The notes: generated from the letters alone by a model not told the origin. A DNA stretch of 64,000 nt from Longimycelium tulufanense (GCF_014645795.1 NZ_BMMK01000024.1:1-64000), one strand, 5' to 3'; positions 16,251 to 25,129 are shown, numbered from the stretch's first letter. A program made the numbers and translations.

Positions 16251-16769
16251 TCAGCCGCGCCAGGCGTTGATCAGCTCCCGCAGGTGGGCAGCTTGCTGGG
16301 ACAGCACATCAACCACCGAGTCGCCGGCGTCGCGCAGACCTTGCACCGGCAACTTCACCATGCTCGTCCCTCGGTCGCGGGCCCTCTCGATCAGTTGATC
16401 GATCTTGGGCCACTCCTCCTCCACGTCCCGGACCACGCGACCCGGACACAACGCCAACCCCGCGCGTTGCGCGTCGGCGACCGTCTGCCTCCCCGCGTTG
16501 GCTTCCGGAGGAAGGACCCCAACCTGCGCTGCGGTCGACCCGGTGGGACAGGAATGGCTGGCGGCCGGTGCGAACCCGCTCGTGTCGACAGTCCGCTCCA
16601 CTATCGGTGCCATTCCGTGCGCATGGTGGACCAGTCCGAGCCGTGCGCCGAGGTCCGCCCACACGCCCGCGGCACTGATCGCACCAATCGCGATTCCGGC
16701 GAGCGTGGAGGCCGCCACCAGGCTGAGGATCCGTCGCGCAGCCCCTCCCGAAGAGTTCGCAATCGCCAT
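16251..16769 (-). CDS. Hypothetical protein with N-terminal membrane anchor
   Basis: A 172-residue protein. A short cytosolic lead is followed by a hydrophobic helix 'ILSLVAASTLAGIAIGAISA'. The exported part has two Cys residues ('SHSCPTG', 'LALCPGR') that could pair, and ends in a helical region 'DSVVDVLSQQAAHLRELI'. I do not recognise a family. It is divergent from the padR gene, with about 127 bases between that carry repeated TGTATA motifs, so PadR could control it too. Confidence 0.6.
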   Translation of the reverse strand: MAIANSSGGAARRILSLVAASTLAGIAIGAISAAGVWADLGARLGLVHHAHGMAPIVERTVDTSGFAPAASHSCPTGSTAAQVGVLPPEANAGRQTVADAQRAGLALCPGRVVRDVEEEWPKIDQLIERARDRGTSMVKLPVQGLRDAGDSVVDVLSQQAAHLRELINAWRG

Positions 16770-16848
16770 GCCCGGGTCCCCTCTACATTCGGTGTATAGC
16801 CTGTTGACCTGCGGTTCCCGCTAGCTTGTCCGGTCCGGACGACCTAGA

Positions 16849-16889
16849 CATCGGGTGTATAGAACCAATGTATACACGTGGTGTACAGT
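16849..16889. promoter_or_regulatory. PadR operator and promoter region
   Basis: GGTGTATAGA (about 16853), the perfect palindrome TGTATACA (16869-16876) and GGTGTACA occur within 40 bases of the padR start, and a further GGTGTATA lies at about 16793. TACAGT (16884-16889) is seven bases before the ATG and is a good -10 for a leaderless message. PadR proteins typically repress their own operon through such inverted repeats; the site assignment is inferred. Confidence 0.6.
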
Positions 16890-16896
16890 CCTCCGC

Positions 16897-17436
16897 ATGG
16901 CCATCGTCGGACACACGCTGCTGGCGCTCCTGGAGGGCGGCCCGCGGCATGGGTACGACCTCAAGCGGGCGTACGACGAGCGGTTCGGTCACGACCGGCC
17001 GCTGCACTACGGGCAGGTCTACTCGACCCTGTCGCGGCTGCTGAAGAACGGTTTGGTCGAGGTCGACGGCCTGGAGGCGGGCGGTGGCCCGGAGCGCAAG
17101 CGGTACGCCATCACCGACGCCGGCATCACCGACGTCGCCGCCTGGCTGGACACCCCGGAGAAGCCCGAGCCGTACCTACAGAACACGCTCTACACGAAGG
17201 TCGTGCTGGCGCTGATGACCGGCCGCAGCGCGGCCGACGTGCTCGACGCCCAGCGTTCCGAGCACCTGCGCATGATGCGGGAGCTCACCCGGCGCAAGGC
17301 CGGTGGCGACCTGGCCGACCAGCTCATCTGCGACCACGCGTTGTTCCACCTGGAGGCCGACCTGCGGTGGCTGGAGCTGACCGCGGCCCGGCTCGACCAG
17401 CTCGCCGCCGAGATCGACCCGGGGAAACCGTCGTGA
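16897..17436 (+). CDS. PadR-family transcriptional regulator
   Basis: A 179-residue regulator. The N-terminal winged helix has 'HTLLALLEGGPRHGYDLKRA', 'QVYSTLSRLLKNGLVEV' and the wing 'GPERKRYAITDAG'; the C-terminal helices ('HLRMMRELTRRKAGGDLADQ') form the dimer domain of subfamily 2. The GTG of the ABC-transporter gene overlaps its stop, so regulator and exporter form one operon, the usual layout for drug- or peptide-responsive PadR repressors. The start is the ATG after the palindromic TGTATACA operator. Confidence 0.93.
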   Translation: MAIVGHTLLALLEGGPRHGYDLKRAYDERFGHDRPLHYGQVYSTLSRLLKNGLVEVDGLEAGGGPERKRYAITDAGITDVAAWLDTPEKPEPYLQNTLYTKVVLALMTGRSAADVLDAQRSEHLRMMRELTRRKAGGDLADQLICDHALFHLEADLRWLELTAARLDQLAAEIDPGKPS

Positions 17437-18158
17437 CCGCCACTCTCACCGACCACGCCACCGATTCCCGCAGAGAGGAGACCCCCGCGCTCCTGGAGGC
17501 CGTCGACCTGCACAAGGCGTTCGGCCCCACGCCCGCCCTCAACGGCGCGAGCATCCGCGTGCGTGCCGGCGAGGTGCTCGCGGTGATGGGCCCGTCCGGC
17601 TCCGGCAAGTCGACCCTGCTGCACTGCTTGGCGGGCATCCTGGTGCCCGACTCCGGGCAGGTGCGCTACAACGACCGTGACATCAGCTCCTTGTCCGAGG
17701 CGGGGCGTAGCGCGTTGCGCCGCTCCGACTTCGGCTTCGTGTTCCAGTTCGGGCAGCTCGTGCCCGAACTGACCTGCCTGGAGAACGTGGCCCTGCCGTT
17801 GCGGCTCACCGGCGTGCGCCGCCGGGCGGCCGAGCACAGCGCCCGGGAGTGGCTGGAGCGCCTGGAGGTGGCCGACGTGGCCGGCATGCGGCCCGGGGAG
17901 ACCTCGGGCGGCCAGGGGCAGCGGGTCGCGGTGGCCCGCGCCCTCGTGGCCGGCCCCAGGGTGGTCTTCGCCGACGAACCGACCGGTGCACTGGACTCGC
18001 TCAACGGCGAACGGGTGATGGAGCTGCTGCTGGCGGCGGCCCAGGACACCGGCGCCGCGATCGTGCTCGTCACGCACGAGCCGCGCGTCGCGGCCTATTC
18101 GGACCGTGAGGTTGTCGTGCGCGACGGCCGCACCAGGGACTCGGAGCTCGGGGCGTGA
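17433..18158 (+). CDS. ABC transporter ATP-binding protein (MacB/LolD type)
   Basis: A 241-residue nucleotide-binding subunit with Walker A 'GPSGSGKST', Q-loop 'FQFGQLVPELT', signature 'TSGGQGQRVAVARAL' and Walker B 'VVFADEPTGALD' plus the switch 'VTHEPRV'. It pairs with the FtsX-type permease 186 bases downstream to form an export or antimicrobial-resistance transporter. The GTG overlaps the padR stop. The signature reads SGGQGQR, normal for this group. Confidence 0.93.
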   Translation: MTATLTDHATDSRREETPALLEAVDLHKAFGPTPALNGASIRVRAGEVLAVMGPSGSGKSTLLHCLAGILVPDSGQVRYNDRDISSLSEAGRSALRRSDFGFVFQFGQLVPELTCLENVALPLRLTGVRRRAAEHSAREWLERLEVADVAGMRPGETSGGQGQRVAVARALVAGPRVVFADEPTGALDSLNGERVMELLLAAAQDTGAAIVLVTHEPRVAAYSDREVVVRDGRTRDSELGA

Positions 18159-18343
18159 TCGGGTCCCGTCCAGGTGTGCGAACTCGGGGTACGCACACCG
18201 CAGCGCCGCCCGCGGGGGCGGGTGGGCGCGTGTCCGCCGGGGCGGCGGACGTCACGGCGGCGGAGGTCCGGCCTGGGTTCGGGGCCGGCCGGACCTCCGC
18301 GCCGTGCGAACGGGAGTGGACCGAGGCTGGGGACTGACACAGG

Positions 18344-20713
18344 GTGCGCAACCGGTTCGTGGGATGGCTGGACGAGCTGCTGCTCGGCGCCCGGATGGCC
18401 GTCGGGGGCGGCCGCGCCGGGCTGAAGCAGGTTGCCGTGGTCGCGGTGGGCATCGGCCTGGGCGTTGCTGTGCTGCTCCTGGCTGCCTCGGTGACGAACG
18501 GGATCGCGGCAAAGGACGCGCGCGCTGCCGCGCGCCTTCCCCATGGGGTGTCCGATCAGTCACCGGATCTTGCGCTGCGGGCGCGCCACATCAACCAGGT
18601 GTGGCAGGACACCATGATCAATGGCTATGAGGTGGCCGCGACGAGGCCGGAGGCGCCCGTACCGCCCGGCCTGCCCCGGCTGCCCGGGCCCGGGGAGGCA
18701 TTCGTCTCGCCGGCCGTCGCCGACGCGATCGCCAATGACCAACACGGCCTGCTCCGCGCCCGGATCCCGGAACGCATCGTCGGGCTCATCGGCGACGACG
18801 GGCTGCTCCAGCCGGGCGAGCTCTACCTCTGGGTCGGCCTGCCGGCCGACCAGGTCAACGCCCCCGACACCCTGACCTTGCGCAGCTTCGGGTACGACGC
18901 CGACGGCCAGTCCCCCGTCCCCCGCGAGTACCGCCTGCTGCTGAACGCGGCCACCGCGGCGATGCTGGTGCCGATCGGGGTGTTCGTCCTGGTGGCCACT
19001 CGGCTCGGGGCCGCAGCCCGGGAGCAACGGCTGGCCGCGGTCCGGCTCGCCGGTGCCGGACCCGGACAGGCCAACCGCATCGCCAGCGGCGAGGCACTGG
19101 CCAGCGCCGTGCTCGGGCTCGTCATCGGCACCGGGCTGTTCCTGGCGGTGCGCCCGTTGGCCTGGTACTTCAAGGTGCGTTCGGTCGGTTTCTTCCCTCA
19201 TGACCTGGTGCCAGCGCCCCTTCCAACAGCGTTGGTCGTGTTGGGCGTACCGACGGTTGCCGTGCTGGCGGCGCTGGTGGCCATGAGGCGGATCGAGATC
19301 AGCCCGCTCGGGGTGGTGCGCAGGGGCACACCGTCCCGGCGCCGGGTGTGGTGGCGGTTCATCGTTCTTGTTGTCGGCGCGGCCATGCTGTGGACGGCAC
19401 CGTTGGCCTCGAGCATCAGCAAGGGGCCGCTCTCGCCATTTGATCCCGATGCCGGCAGCTTCGCTGGCATCGACTGGCAGAGCTGGATTATCCAGGCCGG
19501 GCTGGCGCTGGTGCTGCTCGGTGTGGCGAGTCTGGTGCCGTGGTTGGTCGAGCTGGTGGCCCGGAACTGGGGACCCACCCCCATGCCGTTGCTGTTCGCG
19601 GTGCGTCGGCTCCGGGACGACGTCACCACCTCGCGGGTTACCGCCGCGGTCATCGTTGTGCTGGCGGGAGGACTGGCCCTACAGGTGATGCTGGCCACCA
19701 CGGCACGGGAGGTGTCCCCGCACGCACCGCAACAGTCGGAGCGGGCCGGTGCCGTCTTCTGGTCGAGCCGCGGCGACAACGAGGAATGGAGCCGGGTGCG
19801 GGATGCGGTCACTCGCATCCCTGGGGTTCGTGGCGCGTACGAGATGCGGACGATCTACATGTACAACCCTGCGGAGGGCCGAGGGCAGTCCGGCGCGACG
19901 GTCTATGCCCTGGACTGCGCCGCGTTGCGAGACGTGGGGGTCACCGAGTGTCGCCCCGGGATGGCGTGGTCGGTTGGGCCGACCCGGCGCCCCGTTGGGA
20001 CCAAGCTCCAGGAGGCTGGTCGCGAGGAGTCCGGGCGTGCCTGGTCGGTTCCGCGGACAACGGAGATCCGGCCGCCGGAGCACTCGCTGTGGGCGAAGAT
20101 CCTGATCGAGGGTGCGTTCGTGGTGGCTGAGGGAGGTGAGGGATTGCCGCAGGGGGGCTCCCAGCGAGTGCTCGTCGTGCGGGGGGACCGGCCGGACCTG
20201 ATCCACCAGGTGCTGGCGGCCACCGCACCGATCACCCGGCAGCTCGGTGTCGAGTTCCCCGTCAACAAGGGCAACGAACGGGATCAGCAACTGCTCGAGT
20301 CGCTCCGCGCCATGATCATCGCTGGGTCGACCGTGGTCGTGTTGCTCGCCGTGTTGAGCCTGATGGTCGCCGCCTTGGACCAGACCCAGGAACGGCGTCG
20401 GCCACTCGCCGTGCTGGGCGCCGTGGGTGTGCGGCACCGGACCCTGGCATGGGCGGTGGTCTGGCAGAACGCGGTTCCCGCGCTACTCGGGTTGGTGCTG
20501 GCGGTCCCTGCCGGGCTGTTCACGGGATGGCTGGTGATGAACGCGACCAGCGACCGTATCGGTGCCAGACCACCGATCGACCAGCTCGTTCTGGACTGGC
20601 CGAACATCGCGATCGCCACGGGTACGGCCGGGGCACTGGTGTTGCTGGTGACGTTGTCGACGTTGCCGTCACTACGTGCCGCGATCAAGCCATCCGCGTT
20701 GCGGCACGAGTAG
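18344..20713 (+). CDS. FtsX-like ABC transporter permease
   Basis: A 789-residue permease from GTG 18344. An N-terminal membrane helix ('VAVVAVGIGLGVAVLLLAAS') is followed by a long extracytoplasmic domain, then two blocks of membrane helices, the last with 'AMIIAGSTVVVLLAVLSLMV' and 'TGTAGALVLLVTLSTLPSL'. 'LAAVRLAGAGPGQANRIASG' and 'LAVLGAVGVRHRTLAWAVVW' are the coupling-helix segments of FtsX permeases. It works with the upstream ATPase as an exporter or envelope-stress transporter; the substrate is unknown. Confidence 0.9.
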   Translation: MRNRFVGWLDELLLGARMAVGGGRAGLKQVAVVAVGIGLGVAVLLLAASVTNGIAAKDARAAARLPHGVSDQSPDLALRARHINQVWQDTMINGYEVAATRPEAPVPPGLPRLPGPGEAFVSPAVADAIANDQHGLLRARIPERIVGLIGDDGLLQPGELYLWVGLPADQVNAPDTLTLRSFGYDADGQSPVPREYRLLLNAATAAMLVPIGVFVLVATRLGAAAREQRLAAVRLAGAGPGQANRIASGEALASAVLGLVIGTGLFLAVRPLAWYFKVRSVGFFPHDLVPAPLPTALVVLGVPTVAVLAALVAMRRIEISPLGVVRRGTPSRRRVWWRFIVLVVGAAMLWTAPLASSISKGPLSPFDPDAGSFAGIDWQSWIIQAGLALVLLGVASLVPWLVELVARNWGPTPMPLLFAVRRLRDDVTTSRVTAAVIVVLAGGLALQVMLATTAREVSPHAPQQSERAGAVFWSSRGDNEEWSRVRDAVTRIPGVRGAYEMRTIYMYNPAEGRGQSGATVYALDCAALRDVGVTECRPGMAWSVGPTRRPVGTKLQEAGREESGRAWSVPRTTEIRPPEHSLWAKILIEGAFVVAEGGEGLPQGGSQRVLVVRGDRPDLIHQVLAATAPITRQLGVEFPVNKGNERDQQLLESLRAMIIAGSTVVVLLAVLSLMVAALDQTQERRRPLAVLGAVGVRHRTLAWAVVWQNAVPALLGLVLAVPAGLFTGWLVMNATSDRIGARPPIDQLVLDWPNIAIATGTAGALVLLVTLSTLPSLRAAIKPSALRHE

Positions 20714-20778
20714 GTCGACACGTGAACATGGTTCCCCGGTGTCTCTAGTGGACAGAGCGGAACCGCTGCTGTCGAAAA

Positions 20779-21042
20779 TTAGTCGAAGACACCGAAGACG
20801 CCTTCCAGGAAGTGGGGACGCCCGCGACCAGAACGCGGTGGATGATCCCCGATCCGCGGATCGCCCGGGTCGACGGGCTGTGGCTCGGGTGGCGCGCTCG
20901 CGTAGTGGTGTCGTTCGGCGACCACGAGCCGCTCCAGCTCGCCCCGGTCCAGGAAGATCCCCTTGCAGCGTGCGCAGATCTCGATGTGGACCCCGCTGCG
21001 TTCGTGGGTCGACATCACGTCCTCGCACTTCGGGCAGAGCAC
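20779..21042 (-). CDS. Zinc-ribbon (TFIIB-type) small protein
   Basis: An 87-residue protein that opens with 'CPKCEDVMSTHERSGVHIEI' and then 'CARCKGIFLDRGELERLV', the Cys-x2-Cys / Cys-x2-Cys zinc ribbon with the Gly-x-Phe/Trp-Leu-Asp-x-Gly-Glu-Leu signature of zf-TFIIB proteins. The tail is Pro/Gly-rich. Its role is unknown; such proteins are widespread in actinobacteria. Confidence 0.88.
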   Translation of the reverse strand: MLCPKCEDVMSTHERSGVHIEICARCKGIFLDRGELERLVVAERHHYASAPPEPQPVDPGDPRIGDHPPRSGRGRPHFLEGVFGVFD

Positions 21043-21112
21043 GTGATCAGCCTACGCGCAAGGAGGTTGGGTGGTGGCTTTCTCGGTGGATCAACCGAAC
21101 GGTCGGAGCAAC

Positions 21113-22288
21113 CTACAGCGGCCAGCGGTGTGGGCTCTCCGGATGGTCCAGCCACAGCCACTGGCCGTGCCCGGTGACGGTGAGGCCGAAGCGGTCCCGT
21201 TCGGGCCGCCCGAGATGCACCCACTCGGTGTGCGCGGCCTCCACCTCGTCCCACAGCCGACGCGGGCCCGACTGCTCCACCGAGTAGCGCCCGTCCGCGG
21301 TGGTGTGCCGGGCCCACGACCCGTCCGGATGGAGTAGCCAGACGCGTTGCGGGCCGCCGCCCTGGAACTCCCCGGCGGTCCGGACGCCCGGCAGCGCGGT
21401 GCCGGCGAAGAACTCGAACGAGCTGCCGGGGCTGGTCACGGTTCGTGCGCCGAGTCTCGTGCCGCGGCTTGCGCCGTTCTGCTGTGCTGCCTGGGAAAGC
21501 AGCTCCTCCACCTCGGGTCCGCTGTGTGCCCGCAGCGGCATGAAACGCGCGTCGGTGGGAAGCACTCGACCTTCGGCATGCTCGGCATCGTGCACGGTGA
21601 GCAGCACCAGTCCCGCCCCGAGCGGACGGTGCAGCGTGGTCAACACCAGTCCACCCGGCCGGGTCTGCGCCAGCCAGGGCAGCGGCACGCGCGCCACCGC
21701 GCACGTGCCGAGCACCCGGTCGTAGGGCGCGTCGGGTGGATACCCCAGCGCCCCGTCGGCCGTCGCCACGGTGGGGTGGAAGCCGCAGGTGGACAGCCGC
21801 TCCGTCGCTCTGCGCACGAGCGCGTCATCAACGTCCACAGTAGATAGTCGGGTCGAACCCAGGCGGTGGCAGACCAGTGCGGCGTTGTACCCCGTGCCCG
21901 TGCCGATCTCGAGGACCCGGTGTCCATCATGGACGTCCAGGTCCTCGAGCATCAGCGCCATCAGGCTCGGCTCGCTCGAGGAACTGGTCGGCACACCGGT
22001 GGTCGGACCGTTCCGGCGGGTCTCGTCCCAGCGGGCGTCGTCGCCGTCGAGCTGGGTCACCCAGACCCGGTCCAGGTACACCAACCGCAACCAGTCACGG
22101 TCGCCCTCGGCGACCGCCGCCCAGCGTCCTCGGACGTCCTGGCGGAAGAACCGGGGGAGAAAGACGTGTCGGGGCACCCGGAGGAACGCTTCCCGCCAGG
22201 CCCGGTCGCGGAGCGCACCCTCCTCGACCAGTTCGGCGACCATCCGCTCGCGTAGCTTCGTGGCGAGCCGTTCCGTTGCCTGCCTCAT
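21113..22288 (-). CDS. Protein-L-isoaspartate methyltransferase-like protein with C-terminal extension
   Basis: A 391-residue SAM-dependent methyltransferase. It shows 'VPRHVFLPRFF', the substrate Ser cluster 'SSSSEPSLMALMLEDL', the SAM motif 'VLEIGTGTGYNAALVCHRLG', acidic 'STVDVD' and 'YDRVLGTCAVARVPLPWL', all typical of PCMT. A C-terminal domain of about 170 residues ('GQWLWLDHPESPHRWPL' at the end) is like the methyltransferases paired with ATP-grasp peptide maturases (TgmC type). No ATP-grasp or precursor peptide gene is next to it, so it could be a repair enzyme or an orphan. Start is ATG 22288. Confidence 0.85.
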   Translation of the reverse strand: MRQATERLATKLRERMVAELVEEGALRDRAWREAFLRVPRHVFLPRFFRQDVRGRWAAVAEGDRDWLRLVYLDRVWVTQLDGDDARWDETRRNGPTTGVPTSSSSEPSLMALMLEDLDVHDGHRVLEIGTGTGYNAALVCHRLGSTRLSTVDVDDALVRRATERLSTCGFHPTVATADGALGYPPDAPYDRVLGTCAVARVPLPWLAQTRPGGLVLTTLHRPLGAGLVLLTVHDAEHAEGRVLPTDARFMPLRAHSGPEVEELLSQAAQQNGASRGTRLGARTVTSPGSSFEFFAGTALPGVRTAGEFQGGGPQRVWLLHPDGSWARHTTADGRYSVEQSGPRRLWDEVEAAHTEWVHLGRPERDRFGLTVTGHGQWLWLDHPESPHRWPL

Positions 22289-22317
22289 CGCACGCCCCGG
22301 CTCCCACGGTAGCGGCC

Positions 22318-22692
22318 TCAGCCCGCGGTGAGGAGGCCGACAGCCACTCCGGCCGCCGCGGCGACCAGCCCGGCCAGGATGTTGCCCAGGGCGTTCCACA
22401 ACGCGCGGGTGTGCGCGCCTTCGTTGATCAGCCTGGTCGTCTCGTAACCGAACGTGGAGTATGTGGTGAGGGCGCCGCAGAACCCGGTTCCGACGAGGGC
22501 CTGTGCGGATGCGGGGATGGCACCCGCAAGCACACCTCCGGTGAGCAGGCCGAGGAGGAAGGAACCGACCACGTTGACGGCGAGCGTCCCCCAGGGGAAG
22601 CCGACCCCCAACCTCGCCTGTACCCAACGGTCGGTGAGGTACCGCAACGGCGCGCCGACTGCCGCACCGACCGCGACGAACAACGCTGTCAT
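22318..22692 (-). CDS. crcB: Fluoride exporter CrcB/Fluc, subunit 2
   Basis: A 124-residue four-helix membrane protein with '[11 protein letters not shown]', '[20 protein letters not shown]' (pore Asn) and '[16 protein letters not shown]' (the Thr/Ser-Thr-Phe fluoride-track motif). It overlaps the DUF190 gene by four bases. With the other CrcB two genes upstream it should form an antiparallel heterodimer, the form used by species that carry two divergent copies. It exports fluoride passively across the cytoplasmic membrane. Confidence 0.95.
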   Translation of the reverse strand: MTALFVAVGAAVGAPLRYLTDRWVQARLGVGFPWGTLAVNVVGSFLLGLLTGGVLAGAIPASAQALVGTGFCGALTTYSTFGYETTRLINEGAHTRALWNALGNILAGLVAAAAGVAVGLLTAG

Positions 22693-23030
22693 TCCCGGTC
22701 CGCACCGCCCTCCGGGTGCAGCACCTCGACCTCGTCGAGCATCACGAGCCGCCCCTCGGCCAACTCCGCGACCTGTGGCAGGAACCCGCGCACGCGTTGG
22801 GGTTCGTCGACGATGACCACGGTCACCGGCAAATCCTCCGACAGCGACAGCAGCCGCGTGGTGTGCACCCGCGAGGACGCGCCGTACCCCTCGATCCCGC
22901 GGAAGACGCTGGCACCCGCGAGCCCGGTGGCGTGCGCCCGCCGCACGATCTCGTGATAGAGCGGTCGGTGTTCCCAGGTGTCGTCCTCCCGGACGAACAC
23001 GGTGAGCCGAAGGGCTGGAACCGTCCTCAT
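22689..23030 (-). CDS. DUF190 family protein
   Basis: A 113-residue protein with the ferredoxin-like/PII-like fold of DUF190: '[20 protein letters not shown]', '[15 protein letters not shown]' and '[19 protein letters not shown]'. It lies between two crcB genes with four-base overlaps on both sides, the classic crcB-DUF190-crcB arrangement. A regulatory role on the fluoride channel is suspected for the family but unproven. Confidence 0.93.
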   Translation of the reverse strand: MRTVPALRLTVFVREDDTWEHRPLYHEIVRRAHATGLAGASVFRGIEGYGASSRVHTTRLLSLSEDLPVTVVIVDEPQRVRGFLPQVAELAEGRLVMLDEVEVLHPEGGADRE

Positions 23031-23440
23031 CGCGTGCCTCCCGCCAGTCCGGTCGCGCGCCGGGTCAGTGCGATGCCGAGCACGACCGCTCCCAGTGCCC
23101 CCACCAGCGTGCCGGCCACGTACAGCACCGCGACACCGACACGCCCCGCCGCGAGCAGCCGCTCGGCGTCGACCGAGTAGGTCGAGAACGTGGTGAACCC
23201 ACCCAGGACACCGGTGCCCAGGAACGGGCGGAGTAGGCGGTGACCCGACCACACCTCGGTCGCGAGCACCATGAGCGCGCCCATCAGGAGGCAACCCAGC
23301 AGGTTCACGGCGAAGGTCGGCAGCGGGAAACCGGCGGGCTGCCAGGGCAGTGCGAGCCCGATGCCGTACCGGGCGAGCGCGCCCAGCGCGCCACCGACCG
23401 CGATGACGGCCACGATGTCCGCGTGCGCCGGCTTGCTCAC
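23027..23440 (-). CDS. crcB: Fluoride exporter CrcB/Fluc, subunit 1
   Basis: A 137-residue four-helix channel, first gene of the fluoride operon, GTG start. It has '[18 protein letters not shown]', '[20 protein letters not shown]' and '[17 protein letters not shown]'. I looked for a fluoride riboswitch in the upstream 150 bases and saw none. It shares its upstream region with the divergent XRE regulator gene. Confidence 0.95.
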   Translation of the reverse strand: MSKPAHADIVAVIAVGGALGALARYGIGLALPWQPAGFPLPTFAVNLLGCLLMGALMVLATEVWSGHRLLRPFLGTGVLGGFTTFSTYSVDAERLLAAGRVGVAVLYVAGTLVGALGAVVLGIALTRRATGLAGGTR

Positions 23441-23521
23441 CCGGACAGCCTAAGCCGCTGCCGGCGGACCTTCCGGGGTCGCCAACCGTGCCCTGGGCCA
23501 CGCGGATCGGCCGATCAGGTG

Positions 23522-23544
23522 GTTGCAAGCACATCGCTTGCAAC
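23522..23544. promoter_or_regulatory. Perfect inverted repeat upstream of XRE regulator gene
   Basis: GTTGCAAGC-N5-GCTTGCAAC, nine-base half-sites with no mismatch, is 52 bases before the XRE start codon. It lies in the intergenic region shared with the crcB operon and is the best candidate for the XRE protein's own operator. Confidence 0.6.
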
Positions 23545-23596
23545 TGCTAGCACACGGGCGTAGCGTCGGCTGCGGCGGAGGGAGGTGCCGGGCCGG

Positions 23597-24052
23597 ATGA
23601 GACCCGTCGAGCAGGCCGGTAAGGCCGTCGCCGAGCTGGGCCAGAACATCGGTGACTACATCCGGCAGCAGCGTCGCAACGCCCAGATCTCGCTGCGCCA
23701 GCTGGCGAGGCTGGCCGGGGTGTCCAACCCCTACCTCAGCCAGATCGAGCGTGGCCTGCGCAGGCCCAGCGCAGAGATCCTGCAGCAGATCGCCAAGGGG
23801 CTGCGGATCTCGGCCGAGGCGTTGTACGTGCAGGCCGGAATCCTGGAACAACGTGCCGGCGGACCCGTCGTGGACGCCGTGCTCGCCGACCCGGACCTCA
23901 CCGAGCGGCAGAAGCAGGTGCTGCTCGACGTCTACCAGTCGTTCCGGCGGGAGAACGCGGCCTCGTCGACCGAGCCGGGCGAACCCACCGGGGCACCGCC
24001 ATCCGCCGAACCCGCAAGCCCCGCGCGGGGTCGCGCCACCGACGAGGAGTGA
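23597..24052 (+). CDS. XRE-family transcriptional regulator (Rv0474-like)
   Basis: A 151-residue protein with an N-terminal HTH: 'ISLRQLARLAGVSNPYLSQI' then 'ERGLRRPSAEILQQIAKGL'. A helical segment ('LTERQKQVLLDVYQSFRRE') and a disordered Pro/Glu-rich tail follow. It directly precedes hbhA, as Rv0474 precedes Rv0475 in M. tuberculosis. Start is ATG 23597 behind GGAGGTGCCGGG; the palindrome at 23522-23544 suggests autoregulation. Confidence 0.88.
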   Translation: MRPVEQAGKAVAELGQNIGDYIRQQRRNAQISLRQLARLAGVSNPYLSQIERGLRRPSAEILQQIAKGLRISAEALYVQAGILEQRAGGPVVDAVLADPDLTERQKQVLLDVYQSFRRENAASSTEPGEPTGAPPSAEPASPARGRATDEE

Positions 24053-24056
24053 GACC

Positions 24057-24719
24057 ATGCCCAACCCCCCCACCGCGGAGGATGCCCGCAAGGCCCGCGA
24101 CCAGGTCACCGACGTCCTGACCGGCGCCCTGGAACAGGCCCGCACACCGCTGCTGGCCGCGCTCGGTGCCGGCGACCTCGCCGCCGAGGCCGTCACCTCC
24201 GCCCTGCAGACACTGCGCAAGCGGCTCACCGAGCAGGCCGAGGCCGCCCGGTCGACCGTGACCGAGCTGCCCGGCGAGCTGGAGGGCCTGCGTGGCCGGC
24301 TGGAACCGGCCGAGCTGCGCAAGCTGCTCGACAACTACACCAAGGCCGCCAACGACTTCTATGCGCAGCTGGCCGAACGGGGCGAGCAGACCCTGGAGCG
24401 GCTGCGCCCGCAGGTCGACCGGATCGCCGCGCGCGGCGAGAGTCTCGCGGAGAAGGCCGAGGAGCGCGTGGAGGAGGCGGCCGAGGGGGTCCGCGAGCTC
24501 GCCGACGACGTGCTCGGCAAGGTCACCCGGCGGCCGCGCGAGGCCGCGGAACAGCCCGAGGAGCAGTCCGCGGACCAGGCCGAGCAGCCGGCGGCCGAGC
24601 AGAAGGTGACCGGGGCGGAGAAGGCCACGGGCGAGGAGAAGGCCGCGCACAAGAAGGCGCCGGTGCGCAAGGTGCCGGCCACGCCGCGACGTGGTTCCGC
24701 CGGCAAGGCGACCACCTGA
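24057..24719 (+). CDS. hbhA: HbhA-like heparin-binding hemagglutinin homologue
   Basis: A 220-residue protein, five bases after the XRE gene. An N-terminal helical part ('LLAALGAGDLAAEAVTSALQ') leads to a long coiled coil ('ELRKLLDNYTKAANDFYAQL' to 'LAEKAEERVEEAAEGVRELA'). The tail is rich in Lys, Ala and Pro ('KKAPVRKVPATPRR'), which in mycobacterial HbhA binds sulphated glycans. In a non-pathogen a role in envelope, lipid-droplet or cell-cell adhesion biology is more likely than host adhesion. Confidence 0.85.
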   Translation: MPNPPTAEDARKARDQVTDVLTGALEQARTPLLAALGAGDLAAEAVTSALQTLRKRLTEQAEAARSTVTELPGELEGLRGRLEPAELRKLLDNYTKAANDFYAQLAERGEQTLERLRPQVDRIAARGESLAEKAEERVEEAAEGVRELADDVLGKVTRRPREAAEQPEEQSADQAEQPAAEQKVTGAEKATGEEKAAHKKAPVRKVPATPRRGSAGKATT

Positions 24720-24835
24720 TCCGACGCGTTCCACTGAAACGACCCCGGATCCACCGAGTAGGGTGGCCCCCGTCACACGGGGGTCACCTTCCGGTCCGCC
24801 GCACGCCGGTGGTGGCACCCCGTACGCTGGGGTGC

Positions 24836-25129
24836 GTGCCGCGCTTGGACATGCTGATCCTCCTGGTCATCCACTGGGCGGCGATCCCGGTGGGTCTCTA
24901 CGCGTTCGTGCACGCCCTCATGCAGCGCGCCGACGCGTTCACGGCGGTGGACAAGCTCTCCAAGCCCGCCTGGCTGGGCATCACTGCCGGCGGCACCGCC
25001 GCGCTGGTGTTGTTCAGCCTCGCCAGTGCGGGGGCGATGTTCTGGATCGCCGGCCTGGTGGCCGTGCTGGTCTACATCGTCGACGTGCGGCCCCGAGTGA
25101 CCGAGGTGCAACGCGGCCCGCGATGGTGA
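24836..25129 (+). CDS. DUF2516 membrane protein (Rv0476-like)
   Basis: A 97-residue protein with three hydrophobic helices, for example 'LILLVIHWAAIPVGLYAFVH' and 'FWIAGLVAVLVYIVDVRP', plus the soluble loop 'RADAFTAVDKLSKPAWLGIT' typical of DUF2516. GTG 24836 follows TACGCT (24823-24828) by seven bases, so a leaderless message is likely. Position after hbhA matches M. tuberculosis. Function unknown. Confidence 0.88.
   Translation: MPRLDMLILLVIHWAAIPVGLYAFVHALMQRADAFTAVDKLSKPAWLGITAGGTAALVLFSLASAGAMFWIAGLVAVLVYIVDVRPRVTEVQRGPRW

Noticed and set aside
23441-23596. Fluoride riboswitch upstream of the crcB operon
   Set aside because: The conserved GGNGATGG...GCC pseudoknot elements were not found on the minus strand.
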